Shown in pieces: positions 24,201 through 35,900 of a stretch of 64,000 nt of DNA. Every line of letters starts with the position of its first letter. The stretch's first letter is position 1. A model generated the notes under the pieces. That model ran no database searches, was not told the origin of the DNA, and saw only the letters and a program-made list of their open reading frames with translations. Origin of the DNA: Isoetes taiwanensis (Eukaryota; Streptophyta; Lycopodiopsida; Isoetales; Isoetaceae). A program made the translations under genes and the position numbers. The DNA lies in contig JAJEKV010000074.1 in assembly GCA_021234155.1 (NCBI GenBank), positions 1,789,700 through 1,853,699 on the forward strand, in the 5' to 3' direction.

Positions 24201-24943
24201 ATTTTCTTCATGCATTTTAGACTAGTTGGAACATAGCAGCCATTTACCTTTCCAGTCCATGTACCTCTCGCGGCAATCACTGACGCTAAACAACTCCCAT
24301 TGCTGTTCTGGAAAAGCAAAGACAACAATGCATCCTGAAGTGTTTCTGATGCATTATGCATGTCTAGAATACCCTGCATCTCAAGCAAATAAGCAATGAA
24401 CTGGTTGTCAAGCATTGCATGCTGATTATCATCATCCGGAAGCTTCTCTTCTCCAAATGGGAACGATCCAGCATCATGAATGTCAGGACCGAGATCATTA
24501 AAATCCACTTCTTCAGGACCGAGGTGATTGAGATCCTCTTTCTCATGTACATGTGCTAAATCATGGAAGGATGATGTACCTGGATCATCTGCAGACTTGC
24601 TAGCTGAGTACGTCCCTTGTGCCGTGCTATTTCCTGTTTGGAATGCTTGTTGCTGGAGTTCAGTCAATGACACAATTGGATCTTTGTGCTTGGCACGTTT
24701 AACATGCTTCAAGTAACCCGCTCTACTAAAGGGTACACCAGAACTGCCTTGACATAAACAATAAGAGCATTTACAGATAACTCTATCCTCATCTTGTAGC
24801 TGAATGGCCTGATCTAATTTGCTTTGGGGCTGCTTCGGTCTATTGTGGTACCTATGTCGCTCCCTGCTCAATATAACACCTTCTGGATTAACCCTTGTAC
24901 AAATAAGACACTTGCACAGGAGTGGCAGATGTCCATCTCCCAT
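21289..24943 (-). pseudogene. Tnp2/EnSpm-like transposase, multiply disrupted
   Basis: The frame starts best at ATG 24943, just after a 3' splice-like TGTGCAG, and runs to a TAA at 22367. It has two N-terminal zinc-binding clusters (CKCLIC...H; CKCSYCLC...H), further CxxC pairs (CSIC, CKHC, CPQC, CRRC), and a HTIVDIMHTLALNLL block like the VDIMH region of Tnp2. A later WCYYFE segment resembles the DUF4218 region. Homologous sequence continues in frame straight after the TAA (22366-22094), then in shifted frames (22119-21883, 21886-21536, 21654-21289) with an ILPVQHILREICLLPM segment like a BAH-domain strand. One premature stop and at least three frame changes show it is inactive. I do not see CACTA ends at either side. 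Confidence 0.6.
23149..23256 (-). other. In-frame, stop-free 108-bp intron in the transposase
   Basis: On the minus strand TCAG|GTACGT (donor, 23256) and TTTATTTAG|GTGG (acceptor, 23149) bound a 108-base segment. It translates to an extra hydrophobic stretch inside an otherwise conserved block. Splicing joins ILKFSSG directly to GKVPCRRCD. The length is a multiple of three and contains no stop, so it reads through if retained. Confidence 0.7.
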
Positions 24944-24964
24944 TCCTGCACAGCCAAATCCCAA

Positions 24965-25812
24965 TGTTAGACAATGGTTACGAATTGTACCAGATCATAT
25001 CAATCCGAAAGTGCAATGGATAACTATCTTACCAAGGTTTGTATGTCTTTTCTTTTCCACCAGAGGTTAGATTAACTCCTGTTCAGACCTGAATATCAGA
25101 AAATGAGCTATGAATCAGGGTTCACAGTGCTCATCTGGAAGAAATAATTTGTATGAAAAAAGGAACGAAATTGTGGAAGCAATGATTTGTATGCCAAAAA
25201 CCGACTGAATTTGTAAAAGCTATAGTTTTATAAGATCTGGATCTTACAGTTATAAGAGCTGCAAAACTTTGGGCAATTTACAACAGAGTATGAAGTTGGG
25301 ACGTACCTTGGCGCAGGTACATGCATTTGTCCGTAGCAATTCCGGGTGAAAAAGCTCTGATAGCATTGTCACGATGTTTCATCAAATCCGCTACGATGTT
25401 CCCAGGTACGGTTTTGTTCTGATCTGTGGCCGAAAAGGCATAGGTTTTTTCAAAAAGGTACGGTTTGTTGATCTGTGGCAGAAATGGGCATAGGTTACAG
25501 GAATACAATTTGATGCAAATTAGGTTACATTTCGACTTTGAAATCTACGATTTTTCTATTTCCTATGTCTAGAAAAACGAGTGCCCATTGTTGGCCTAAT
25601 CCAAGCTTTGCATTATCAACAATTGCCTACATTTGCATCTTTCTTGCAAATAAAAGGCACGATGGTGAAAATTCTTATCTCAAATCAACCGGCATCGCAA
25701 ACGCAACCTATGGGTGTCCATGTTCGTTATTCGGTGGAATCGATTCTAAAAACCTGGGCATAATTTCCACCATTTCAACCTAATTGGTTAGAGTTGTATC
25801 CCCATAGGTCAC
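24965..25812. other. Intergenic region upstream of the transposase
   Basis: No coding sequence is recognised. A small tandem duplication around TTGATCTGTGGC lies at about 25406-25497. The minus-strand 5' untranslated region and promoter of the transposase would lie here. I cannot identify a TATA box with confidence. Confidence 0.4.
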
Positions 25813-26143
25813 GTACTTCACGCATTTGTTCCAAATCAAAATTACATCAAGTTCTTTTGCCAAATTGATCTCTATGTTTAATGACTAATGGTTTCATAAC
25901 AAGATAGTTTGATTGATTAATAAGATCAGGCTATGTTCAATGTTCTTGTATCATTAACCATATGTTATGGAACAAGTGAAGGGGATAACTAGATGACAAG
26001 TTGAATGTAGCACCTTGAATGTGCAAGATCACAAGGCAGGCAAGAATGGACATGAAATGGGATAACGTGGACAACACGAGTAGGCCAACTAACATAATCA
26101 TGTAGTATATTCCTTGGTCGGCATGCTTGTGCTCCCATGAAAG

Positions 26144-26281
26144 AATAGAATAGAATAGAATAGTTTTTTTATCGTCCACTGAGACCAATCGGCCTATGGG
26201 ACCCAGAAGGAGCGCAGCAAACTTATTACTGTCCGGGTTAAAAAACCCCCGCCCTGAAGGGTTTTCGAGGGAAAAACCGTG
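26144..26281 (-). mobile_element. LINE 3'-end fragment with (TATTC)n tail
   Basis: On the minus strand it reads from a CGGTTTTTCCCTC motif through GGTTTTTTAACCCGG to a short A run and a CTATTCTATTCTATTC tail. The same 3' region is at 63063-63161 on the plus strand. The right arm of the surrounding inverted repeat (about 28375-28390) keeps the empty site, so this fragment inserted after the arms formed. I see no clear target duplication. Confidence 0.75.
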
Positions 26282-26814
26282 GCAATACAATACATATTAA
26301 ATCGAAGTTAGGCATATGGGAGATCACTTATATTCTATTGGTTGAATATATGGATAGTATGTTAGAAAAGTCATTCAACTATGATAGAAGGGCCATATAC
26401 ATATATACTCTTGATTTAGCAAAGGTATAAATTGAAATTGAGTTGAATTATTTTCTATCATGCTTAACGAACAAAAGCACCACTAGGGGTGGTTTGTTAA
26501 GGTACAACGTACCACTATTTAGGTCTATTGTTTGGATAGACTTGTCCTCTACGACTCCAGGCTATCTTGGGGTTTCAACTATTACATGTGCTTGGTCTCC
26601 ATTATAGATTCTTTGCTACCTTGTTAGGTAATATGCAACCATTGGGGAGAACATTGCATGTAATTCACTATTGGCATCATGCTTCATAATAACTAAACAA
26701 ATGCACAATGAATGGTGATGTTTCTTGTACACCAATATAGGTTTCCAACACCAATATAGTTGCAATACAATTCCAGTTTAAAAGTTATTCCAGTTTCATT
26801 CCAGTTGCGAATGA

Positions 26815-27300
26815 AAATGTTAATCTGGCCGTTAAAATGATAGATCGTGTCCCATGAAACGTCATCGAAAAGAAAAACTGGACTTCCACTACCCGAATGT
26901 GCCAACCCCCAAATTCCCCCCTTTCTCGACGCAGGGGCAGGGCAGGGAACACGACAAGTTTGGAACCAGTGCCTGGGGAGGGTGTTTTCTTCCTCCCCCT
27001 TGGGGTCTCTCTTCTAGGCCTCGAGGGAAGCATGCACGCAAGTTCTCGAGCACTTTGGAGGCAGGGAAGGCTGCCAAAATCTAAACCCTATGGATTCAAC
27101 AGGGTTTGAGCATCGAGGCACCGAAATAGCTCCATTTGTTAATCCGACTGTTAAAATGGTAGATCATGTCCCATGAAACATCCTCGAAAAGAAAAACTGG
27201 ACTTCCACTGCACGAATGTGCCTGGGGGAGGGTGTTTTCTTCCTCCCCCTTGGGGTCTCTCTTCTGCCTCGAGGGAAGCATGCACGCAAGTTCTCGAACG
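26815..27300 (+). repeat. Direct repeat inside the inverted-repeat spacer
   Basis: About 26815-27050 and 27138-27298 are direct copies. Shared blocks include GTTAAAATG(A/G)TAGATC, GAAAAGAAAAACTGGACTTC and GAGGGAAGCATGCACGCAAG. The first copy has about 68 bp more after GAATGTGCC. The block TCTTCCTCCCCCTTGGGGTC is common to both. Confidence 0.85.
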
Positions 27301-28903
27301 AAAGGATACTTTGAACAAAGTGGACAATGCACTCTCATTGTTTGAATGCATGACTACTCCAGCACCTATCAAAAAATGTTCAATGTCCTAACCCATGGTT
27401 TATTATTGAAGATAACATTAGGAGGAATCTAATACACATGTTTGCACATACAAATGCGTTATGTAATTGATGAGGACAGACATTTCACTGGAGAAATTAA
27501 TTCTTTATCCACAATGACTTATAACTTATTGCTTCTGCTTTTCACTCTGGGTCTAATGTATAGCATCTTCATTGCTTTTATTAGTTTTAGTTGGGCATGC
27601 AAATATTGTAAGCATTAATTTAATGCCATATAATGTTGATAAAATGGCTATTATTATACACCTTTCCATCTGATGGCCTTACTCCATGCGTTCCAACTGC
27701 TTATATAGAATATTCGAAAACTTTGATAAACTCCTTATTATAATTTCTGACATGTTTTGCGAAGTCGTCAATCCACTTTTTTGTTAGGGAGGAGCATGGG
27801 GCATTACCAAAATGCACTTCCACTAGGATATCTTTGAATTTTATTGCAACTATATTGGTGTTGGAAACCTATATTGGTGTACAAGAAACATCACCATTCA
27901 TTGTGCATTTGTTTAGTTATTATGAAGCATGATGCCAATAGTGAATTACATGCAATGTTCTCCCCAATGGTTGCATATTACCTAACAAGGTAGCAAAGAA
28001 TCTATAATGGAGACCAAGCACATGTAATAGTTGAAACCCCAAGATAGCATAGAGTCGTAGAGGACAAGTTTATCCAAATAATAGACCTAAATAGCGGTAC
28101 ATTGTACCTTAACAAACCACCCCTAGTAGTGCTTTTGTTCGTTAACTCCTTCTACCTGCTACAAAACAACAAAATCTTATTTATATTTTCTCGAACATGA
28201 TAGAAAATAATTCAACTCAATTTCAATTTAAACCTTTGCTAAATCAAGAGTATATATGTATATGGCCCTTCTATCATAGGTTGAATGACTTTTCTAACAT
28301 ATTATCCATATATTCAACCAATAGAATATAAGTGATCTCCCATGTGCCTAACTTCGATTTAATATGCATTGTATTGCTCTTTCATGGGAGCACAAGCATT
28401 ACTACATGCTTATGTTAGTTGGCCTACTCGTGTTGTCCACGTTATCCCATTTCATGTCCATTCTTGCCTGCCTGATCTTGCACATTCAAGGTGCTACATT
28501 CAACTTGTCATCTAGTTATCCCCTTCACTTGTGCCATAACATATGGTTAATGAGACAAGAACATTGAACAAGAAACCATTAGTCATTAAACATAGAGATC
28601 AATTTGGCAAAAGAACTAGATGTAATTTTGATTTGGAACAAATGCGTGAAGTACATTTTACTCTGTTTTTTTTACATTTTGAATGATGATTTTGGTCTCG
28701 AAACCTAAGCGCGATTTGCCACTAAACCTAATCTCCGGATCTGCCGTCGTGGGAAAATGCTGCAGCCGAGAATCTGAAGCCTGGTGGAGGAACTGCCATG
28801 ATAACAATGGACGGCGCATTTGCTTCGGAGCTCTCCAACGGATCTGCAAAGCTCATATAAGGTAAACATCTGAAAATATCCATCCGCTTTTCTATTTAGC
28901 AAC

Positions 28904-31033
28904 ATGGCTGAGGAAGTGCCAGTACCGTCCATGGCAGAAGTCTCAAAGTGGGAGCCAGCACATGTATCTTCCTATATTGTCAAACGTTTTCCATGTGTTT
29001 GTGATGAGATTGAGCCTGTAATTCATGAAAATCGTATTTTTGGGATATCCTTCTTGAGCTTGGAGTTGGGTGATTGGTTGAAGCTGGGTTTTGTAGTTGG
29101 AATAGCTGCTGGAATTGTTGCATTGAGAGATCAGATTAAGCAGTGAGTCTTTACAAAACAAAGTGTGCAAATAGTGTAGGTAGGTGCGGTTTTCTGTTTT
29201 CTAATTCTAAAATTTGGACCATCCATTGATGTTTCTGGAACGTCTATTTCTCTTCTTGGACGGAAAAATAATCACAAACCCAGCAGCAACACATTGGAGC
29301 AATTTGGGCAAATGAGCTCCAATAAAATTCCAGAATCCCATGTTGTTTTCAACAATTTAAGTAGGGGATCTGACAAAAATGGCAGATTGGCATTGAAGAA
29401 AACAGGCCATCATGCACAATGGATTACAATGATGGAGAATCATAGGGTAATCCGAGCTGCTACTTCGAATGAATTTCCAAATTTTACATTGCTTGAATTC
29501 AAGAGAATTCCTGTGAACAAAAAATGGATGAAGAGGAGGGACAAGTTAGTGCATCTTTTGACGTCAGATGGATCTTTGAAGCAAATATGTTGGCCAAGTG
29601 TGGCATATTCAGTCCCAGAAAAATTCGTTAGAGACACAATAAATTCACTTATATCGGGTGCCAAGAGACGTTTGAGGTTAAGAGAGAACAAGTTTCCGAG
29701 GAATTATGAAGAAGATGACCATGTTTCTTTGGTTGCAACGTCTTTAGCATTAGATAAAACAGACCTGTCATTCTTTAACAAACTTTTGTATGCAGGTTAC
29801 CAGCGTCCTTCTTATTTTTATGATAAAGAGTTTGTGATTGGGGCCGCTGAGGTGAAGGACAGAAAAAATGATAATGTTTCTTATAACACATTGACTATTA
29901 AAATATTGAGTCTTGGTGTTAATATAGCTAATGTGTATTTTCCTTTTGAAAAGGACCACGTTTGCGCAGAAAAGAAGATTGAAGGACTCTCTATAGGGGT
30001 AAAGATGTTAATCTTTTAGGATATACCAATTTCTAGTTTTGTATGCATGTGTTTGTCTTTTGCTAATAATTTTCATACTTGTCTCTGATATGTAGGATGA
30101 GTTGTCATGGCCTGAATGCATGACTCATTCAACTCTTGATAAGAGGCTGGCTTTTGTAGAAGACGATGAATCTGATTCTGATGTGGAGAAAGAAAGTGCA
30201 AAAGAATCAATGGTATCACGAAACACTAGGAAACGCCAAAGTGATGGAAGTATCAATTCGGAGTGGGCGGCCAAACATGTCCTTACTGAGGTATTTTCAT
30301 TCCATATGCAATTAAGCTATACTAGAGCTGGATTTGATCTTTGTTTATTGTTGCTGTTGTTTTAGGAGAATAAGTATCGTGAAAATCAGTTGGGAGTGGG
30401 TAAGATTCATCGTGTGGATGTAGAGGGCTTTATCCATGGGATCCCAATTGGCGAGGGCAATGTGTCTTTAAATGTGTATGTTGTTGATGAGGGTTGTGAT
30501 GAAGTGGCGTTACCATACCCGCCCACGGATGAAGTTATAACATTTGGCGACTTGGGGAAAGACATGAAGGCATGGTATATACGATGGCCAATTGATCGCC
30601 TCTCCCCTCTTGCGGAATCAAAGGCCTTGAAGATCATTCATGACTCAAGTATGCAGGTAACATTGAATTGTCTACTGCTTATGTAATTTGCTAAATGCTA
30701 TACTAATTCTCCATTGTGCAGGTTATTAATGGCCAAGTGTTAAAGGATTTTGCCACACTAGAGCCTGCGGTGCATAAAACTGTTTGTTTGGTTGCTTTGA
30801 GAAAAGACAAAGTGGATGATGTCACGCCATTTGAGATTCTGAATTTCTGCAGCAAATGTAAACCTGAAAACAACAATGCTTTTTTTTCTCTCGCCAAGTC
30901 TAAAATTAAAGGGCCAGAGCTGTATAAGCAGTTTGCTATTGCGTGCATTAAAACAAAAGTGGTGGAGGTTACTAAGGAAGGATGGAAGACACACACTTTC
31001 GATCGAACGACGCTGAAACTCTTTTGTAGTTAG
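28904..31033 (+). CDS. SAM-domain protein with DUF8039-like region, 5 exons
   Basis: Inferred exons are 28904-29142, 29284 (or 29287)-29998, 30096-30290, 30366-30656 and 30722-31033. Each junction has GT/AG and the phases agree, giving about 583 residues. Residues about 12-78 form a sterile alpha motif (SKWEPAHVSSYIV through GIVALRDQIK), normally a protein- or RNA-interaction helix bundle. The middle has a basic stretch (SGAKRRLRLRENKFPRN). An acidic/KR-rich linker (VEDDESDSDVEKE, RNTRKRQSD) suggests nuclear location. A HGIPIGEGNVSLNVYVVDEG segment with LPYPPTDE resembles DUF8039 of plant Tnp2-associated proteins (from memory). No lesions are seen. It is divergent from the transposase at 21-25 kb, so it may be a transposon accessory gene or a domesticated one. 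Possible 5' UTR intron donor at about 28860. Confidence 0.7.
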
Positions 31034-32015
31034 GATTATTTCATGTAACTTTAGAGGAAAACTTTGAAAGATGCTTGTAGTCATTTTGGTGTTGATTAAA
31101 AACAAAATTGTGCTACAGAGGGCACTCGGTATTATGATTTTTTCTGATTATGTCACTTTTAATAAAGATGTCATTATGTGTCTTACTTTGAATCTTGTCT
31201 CCACTGTTTTATGCATCTGGAGTTTCTGAATCCAAGGCAGATCCAGCGATGGAAGTGATGAGGATGGCGAGTTCCTGCAGTTTGTTAATTTCGATGCTAT
31301 TGATGCCTGCACCTTAGACTGCTATTTTGAAAATGAGTTTATATGAAATCTTTCATTTCAGGTTGCAAATATTTTACTCACTGGAGGAGTTGCGATTGAT
31401 TTAGCTTGAAGCGATTTGCGATTTGCGATTGTATTTGGAGGAGTTTCTTGATTAAAGAACAAGCTTAAGCTGCGGCAACAAAGACGATCGTTCTTCGGGT
31501 CCCCCTCCTTGATACAACCTCGTGAGAGAACTGGAAAAAGTGAGAATTCATCTATAGCTTATTCATTTGAGAGCAAGTTTAGGATGTATGGAGAACCAAA
31601 GCACATTCCCCGACCGGGACGCAGGAAGATTATGATCATGGGGACCTAAGCCACCGGGTGAGAATGCTTGGTCTAGCTCGCGGTCTTTCTGTAAAGAAGG
31701 TGCCGGGAAATTGAGGTTGCTTGCCGTGAAAAATTCAATGGAAAGAGCCGCAATTGCCGGTGGGGGAGCAATTGAGCATCCGGTCAATTTGCTCACATCC
31801 GAAGATCTTGGTGTTAAAGAAGTTTCGCCATCGCTTCGCTTAACCCCGCCCCTTAACGAAGACAACAAAGACGAGAATTGGTCAATCGGGCGCAATAAGC
31901 TTCTTCGCGTGGACATCCTTAAGTATGGCTACTCGTGTGTTGTGTTTGTCAAAAATGAACCGCCGTGCCAAAGAAAAGGTAAGGTTTTCTGGAACCTGAT
32001 CTTGCTGTATTTGTA
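31034..32015. other. 3' flank and unrecognised fragment
   Basis: 31034-31560 looks like 3' untranslated and intergenic sequence, with a triple of GCGATTTGCGATT-like repeats near 31410. 31560-31960 has a CpG-richer, coding-like texture with open frames on both strands that I cannot assign. It directly abuts the broken kinase and may be the sequence that replaced the kinase C-lobe. Confidence 0.4.
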
Positions 32016-32980
32016 TCTGCAAGTTGGGATGTCTGAGCTTACCTAGAGTGTCCATCTCTGCTCTGAACTGTCTATCCCCTTGTGCAGAAACACCGAGCCT
32101 CTTGATGCATATCATGGTGCCATCTCCAAGAAGAGCTTTGCAAACAGTCCCAGTTCTGCAAGAACCTAAAATATTTTCTTTTGAAAAATCCTTGGTTGCA
32201 ACCATGAGATCAGCTAGCTTAAGTCTGGCTGGCTTTTCAAACATGTCAACTCCAATGGTATTAGGAGCTTTGATCCTCTTAACCCAGTCATTCTCGTCCC
32301 TTGTCATGGCCCTTTTAAGAGGCTTTTTCCTCTGCATTAAAATGCACCATATGCAATTCCAGCTATGCTTCCAATCCCTAAATTACCACCTCCTGCAACA
32401 CCAGCAAATATGGCTATGGAGGATTTGCCCTTCTTGCGCAGGCGCTTGCAATTGCCTTTGCCTTTGCCAACTAGCGGTCGGCCGCAAAGATACCGATTTC
32501 TAGCAAAATATACAGCAGAAAAACTTGAAAAGGTGTATGGAATTACCCCTGAGAGATTGTTGTCCGAAACATCCAGATCCTTGAGACGAGCCAGCAGACC
32601 TATTGGTCCAGGAATGCTTCCATTCAACTGGTTCATTTGAAGTTTTAACACATTCAAGTGCAGTTGCCAACGCCTCCAGGAATGGATCCTCCTATTCTGT
32701 TTTGTGATATGTCTAACTTGACAAAGAAGGGCAGCATTTTACAGAGCTGATCAGGGATGGGACCTGTGAAAGTGTTACCAGATAAGTCTAGTGTGGTCAG
32801 GCTTGTACAGTCATTGAGTCCTGAAGGAAAACTTCCCCCAAGCTTGCCTCCAGGTAGTGAGAGGCTCAACTGCTTTTTGGCTCCAGGTATCAATAACGCT
32901 TCCCATGCTCTCTCAAAACTAGTAAGTTGATTGTCAACATTCATCATCTTAACAATCAGAAAGTAGAAGACTTTACTCAT
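32016..32980 (-). pseudogene. BIR-like LRR receptor kinase pseudogene, truncated
   Basis: In minus-strand order, 32980-32654 carries LRRs (CTSLTTLDLSGNTFTGPIPD, KLDISQNRIGGSIPGG). 32657-32337 carries LKLQMNQLNGSIPGPIG, LKDLDVSDNNLSGVIPYTF, a cysteine pair (YLCGRPL) and a hydrophobic membrane segment. 32337-32016 carries the juxtamembrane region and kinase N-lobe (LADLMVATKDFSKENILG, KALLGDGTMICIKRL, QFRAEMDTLGKLRHPNL). This order and wording match BAK1-interacting (BIR) type kinases. Frame changes near 32656 and 32337 and loss of the whole C-lobe (no HRD or DFG) make it non-functional. The glycine loop reads GSCRTGTV, where GSGRTGTV is usual. Confidence 0.85.
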
Positions 32981-33084
32981 AGGTAATGGAGGCGCTCAAA
33001 TCCCTTGTATGATCCCAAGCATAGGCCCAACGCCTGCAGAAGTCTTGGCGTCAACTTTCCTCCAGATGGCTTGGTTGGTTAGAT

Positions 33085-33324
33085 ATGGTTTGTGTAGCCC
33101 ATTATACAACAGATTCATTGGGCAAAGGAATATCAGGAATATTTAGTTATGTTGCATTCCATGCTGCTCTCAGAAGAGCACATGACCAGTTTATTCAAGA
33201 TTTGACAAAGGAGAGCAAGGAGCTCTTGCAGCATCATCTGACAGCAGCAACAAGTCCTTATTCTCAACTATGGAGCTATGAAGACAGAGGGCTCTTGACT
33301 AGATCCAGTTTAAATGTTACATAA
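33085..33324 (+). other. Weak ORF, possible exon fragment
   Basis: An 79-codon open frame contains AHDQFIQDLTKESKELL and HHLTAATSPYSQ, with an acid/helix-rich composition that looks like real protein. I cannot name the family with confidence. It lacks splice or promoter context and is followed by repeat DNA, so it may be another captured or decayed exon. Confidence 0.25.
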
Positions 33325-33541
33325 TTAAGTTGAGTTACATTATATCAGACTATGTTTTTAAATAAAAAGCATCCAGTTTGAGCATTGTGCTTTAGACCTT
33401 GTGTTCCAAACGTTTTGTCTCTCTCGTATTTAAGAACAATGTCAAAGTAAGATTGTCTTATATAATAGTGAAACTTTCCGATCAATAATCATTAGATACA
33501 ACCTCATATTTTTTAATCAAACAATGTTTCAAAGCATTTAA

Positions 33542-35900
33542 GTTTATTGTGCTAATATATTAAGGTTAAATACCATGCTGCAATATCATATAAATAAATT
33601 TCACACAAGCCCTATTAGATACCATATAGTAGAAACTAGGTATAAATATGCCGCTTCAAAATCGTATCGATCAACTATTTGAGATCATAGAAAAAAAATC
33701 ATACCAACAAAGTTAAACCATGTCAATTTGCCACGTTATATTTTGACCATTAAATGCTACAAAATATACGAATAATTTACCAAGTCAATTTACTAGAGAG
33801 GATAGATGCTATAAAAAACCATTCGATTAAACTTTATATACTAAGTATTAGTTCATATTATACATTTTAAATTGCTGAGAAAACTAACTGAAATGATTAC
33901 GTTTCAGTACCATGGAAGAAAATAGGGTAAAAAAACTCATATTAGTATATTTAAATCAAGTACATTTATCACATTGTGTATTAGTGATTAATCACTGTAA
34001 AGCATCATGATAAATAACCAATGTAAAGCATCATGATAATTATGCACTTAAAATTACCGTGTCAATATACTAAAGAAGATAGTTGTGATCAAATACCAGT
34101 CTACCAAACTTGACATACTAAACGATAGTATGTATCATATAATTTAAGTAGTTATAAAGACCAATTAACATTGCCATGTTTCAATACCATGTCACAAAAC
34201 AATGGTGGATTATCACCTTAGAAAAATATATTGATGAACCATATTGGATAACTAGACATGGTTTGTAAACTTTTGAACCCACTAACATGTACTGATTTAT
34301 GGATTTGGTTTTCACCAATAAACCATTAAAAAAAATCGTATTGGTTCAATTTTGGGGGCCTTGTGACTGGCCTCAACCAAGCATAAAACAACAATAGTCC
34401 AAATAAGAATAAACCAACAATGATAAACTCACCATGGCTCTCCAGCATGTAGGATCCTGTTGCATAAGGTGCAGTTTTAGCGCTATTAACAACACCATTT
34501 TCTGCCCCAGAAATAAGGAAGAAGTTTCACAAAAGTCAAACAAATGTTCCATACAAAATAGAAGAAAAGATAGACATGCTACAAATCATGCATGTGACTC
34601 CCTACTCATCATCAAATAATCGAAGGCTGCTTCTGCTTCTGCTTAATGCAAATCTGGCACTCTATGGATGCTAAGCAATATTATCACCTTCATATCACAT
34701 ACTTTATTACTCTTTCTATAGTTTATTGTGCTAATATATTAAGGTTAAATACCATGCTGCAATATCATATAAATAAATTTCACACAAGCCCTATTAGATA
34801 CCATATAGTAGAAACTAGGTATAAATATGCCGCTTCAAAATCGTATCGATCAACTATTTGAGATCATAGAAAAAAAATCATACCAACAAAGTTAAACCAT
34901 GTCAATTTGCCACGTTATATTTTGACCATTAAATGCTACAAAATATACGAATAATTTACCAAGTCAATTTACTAGAGAGGATAGATGCTATAAAAAACCA
35001 TTCGATTAAACTTTATATACTAAGTATTAGTTCATATTATACATTTTAAATTGCTGAGAAAACTAACTGAAATGATTACGTTTCAGTACCATGGAAGAAA
35101 ATAGGGTAAAAAAACTCATATTAGTATATTTAAATCAAGTACATTTATCACATTGTGTATTGGTGATTAATCACTGTAAAGCATCATGATAAATAACCAA
35201 TGTAAAGCATCATGATAATTATGCACTTAAAATTACCGTGTCAATATACTAAAGAAGATAGTTGTGATCAAATACCAGTCTACCAAACTTGACATACTAA
35301 ACGATAGTATGTATCATATAATTTAAGTAGTTATAAAGACCAATTAACATTGCCATGTTTCAATACCATGTCACAAAACAATGGTGGATTATCACCTTAG
35401 AAAAATATATTGATGAACCATATTGGATAACTAGACATGGTTTGTAAACTTTTGAACCCACTAACATGTACTGATTTATGGATTTGGTTTTCACCAATAA
35501 ACCATTAAAAAAAAATCGTATTGGTTCAATTTTGGGGGCCTTGTGACTGGCCTCAACCAAGCATAAAACAACAATAGTCCAAATAAGAATAAACCAACAA
35601 TGATAAACTCACCATGGCTCTCCAGCATGTAGGATCCTGTTGCATAAGGTGCAGTTTTAGCGCTATTAACAACACCATTTTCTGCCCCAGAAATAAGGAA
35701 GAAGTTTCACAAAAGTCAAACAAATGTTCCATACAAAATAGAAGAAAAGATAGACATGCTACAAATCATGCATGTGACTCCCTACTCATCATCAAATAAT
35801 CGAAGGCTGCTTCTGCTTCTGCTTAATGCAAATCTGGCACTCTATGGATGCTAAGCAATATTATCACCTTCATATCACATACTTTATTACTCTTTCTATA
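33542..35900 (+). repeat. 1.18-kb head-to-tail tandem duplication
   Basis: Copy 1 is 33542-34720 and copy 2 is 34721-35900. By eye they differ only by A/G at about 33984/35163 and one extra A in the homopolymer near 35507. The junction is exact: CTCTTTCTATA runs into GTTTATTGTGC. Inside each copy are diverged sub-repeats around CCATGTCAAT / CCAAGTCAAT. No coding region is present. It could be a recent unequal crossover or an assembly duplication. Confidence 0.9.

Larger units (their letters stand above)
25813..28654. repeat. Large imperfect inverted repeat (arms about 0.8 kb)
   Basis: The left arm (25813-26768) is the reverse complement of the right arm (27842-28654). Both outer ends share GTACTTCACGCATTTG or its complement, and both inner ends share CCAATATAGTTGCAATA or its complement. 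The arms are roughly 90-95% similar by eye. Differences are a 138-bp LINE fragment present only in the left arm, a segment of about 50 bp missing from the left arm near 26465, and a segment of about 35 bp extra in the left arm near 25900. The 1.07-kb spacer carries a GC-richer direct repeat. It sits exactly between two divergent genes. Confidence 0.85.

Noticed and set aside
22679-24716. Plus-strand ORFs of 60-77 codons across the transposase region
   Set aside because: They are antisense shadows of the minus-strand transposase.
33085-33324. Dynamin-related protein fragment
   Set aside because: The AATSPYSQ-containing segment was only vaguely reminiscent. I could not tie it to a named domain, so it is listed as unassigned.
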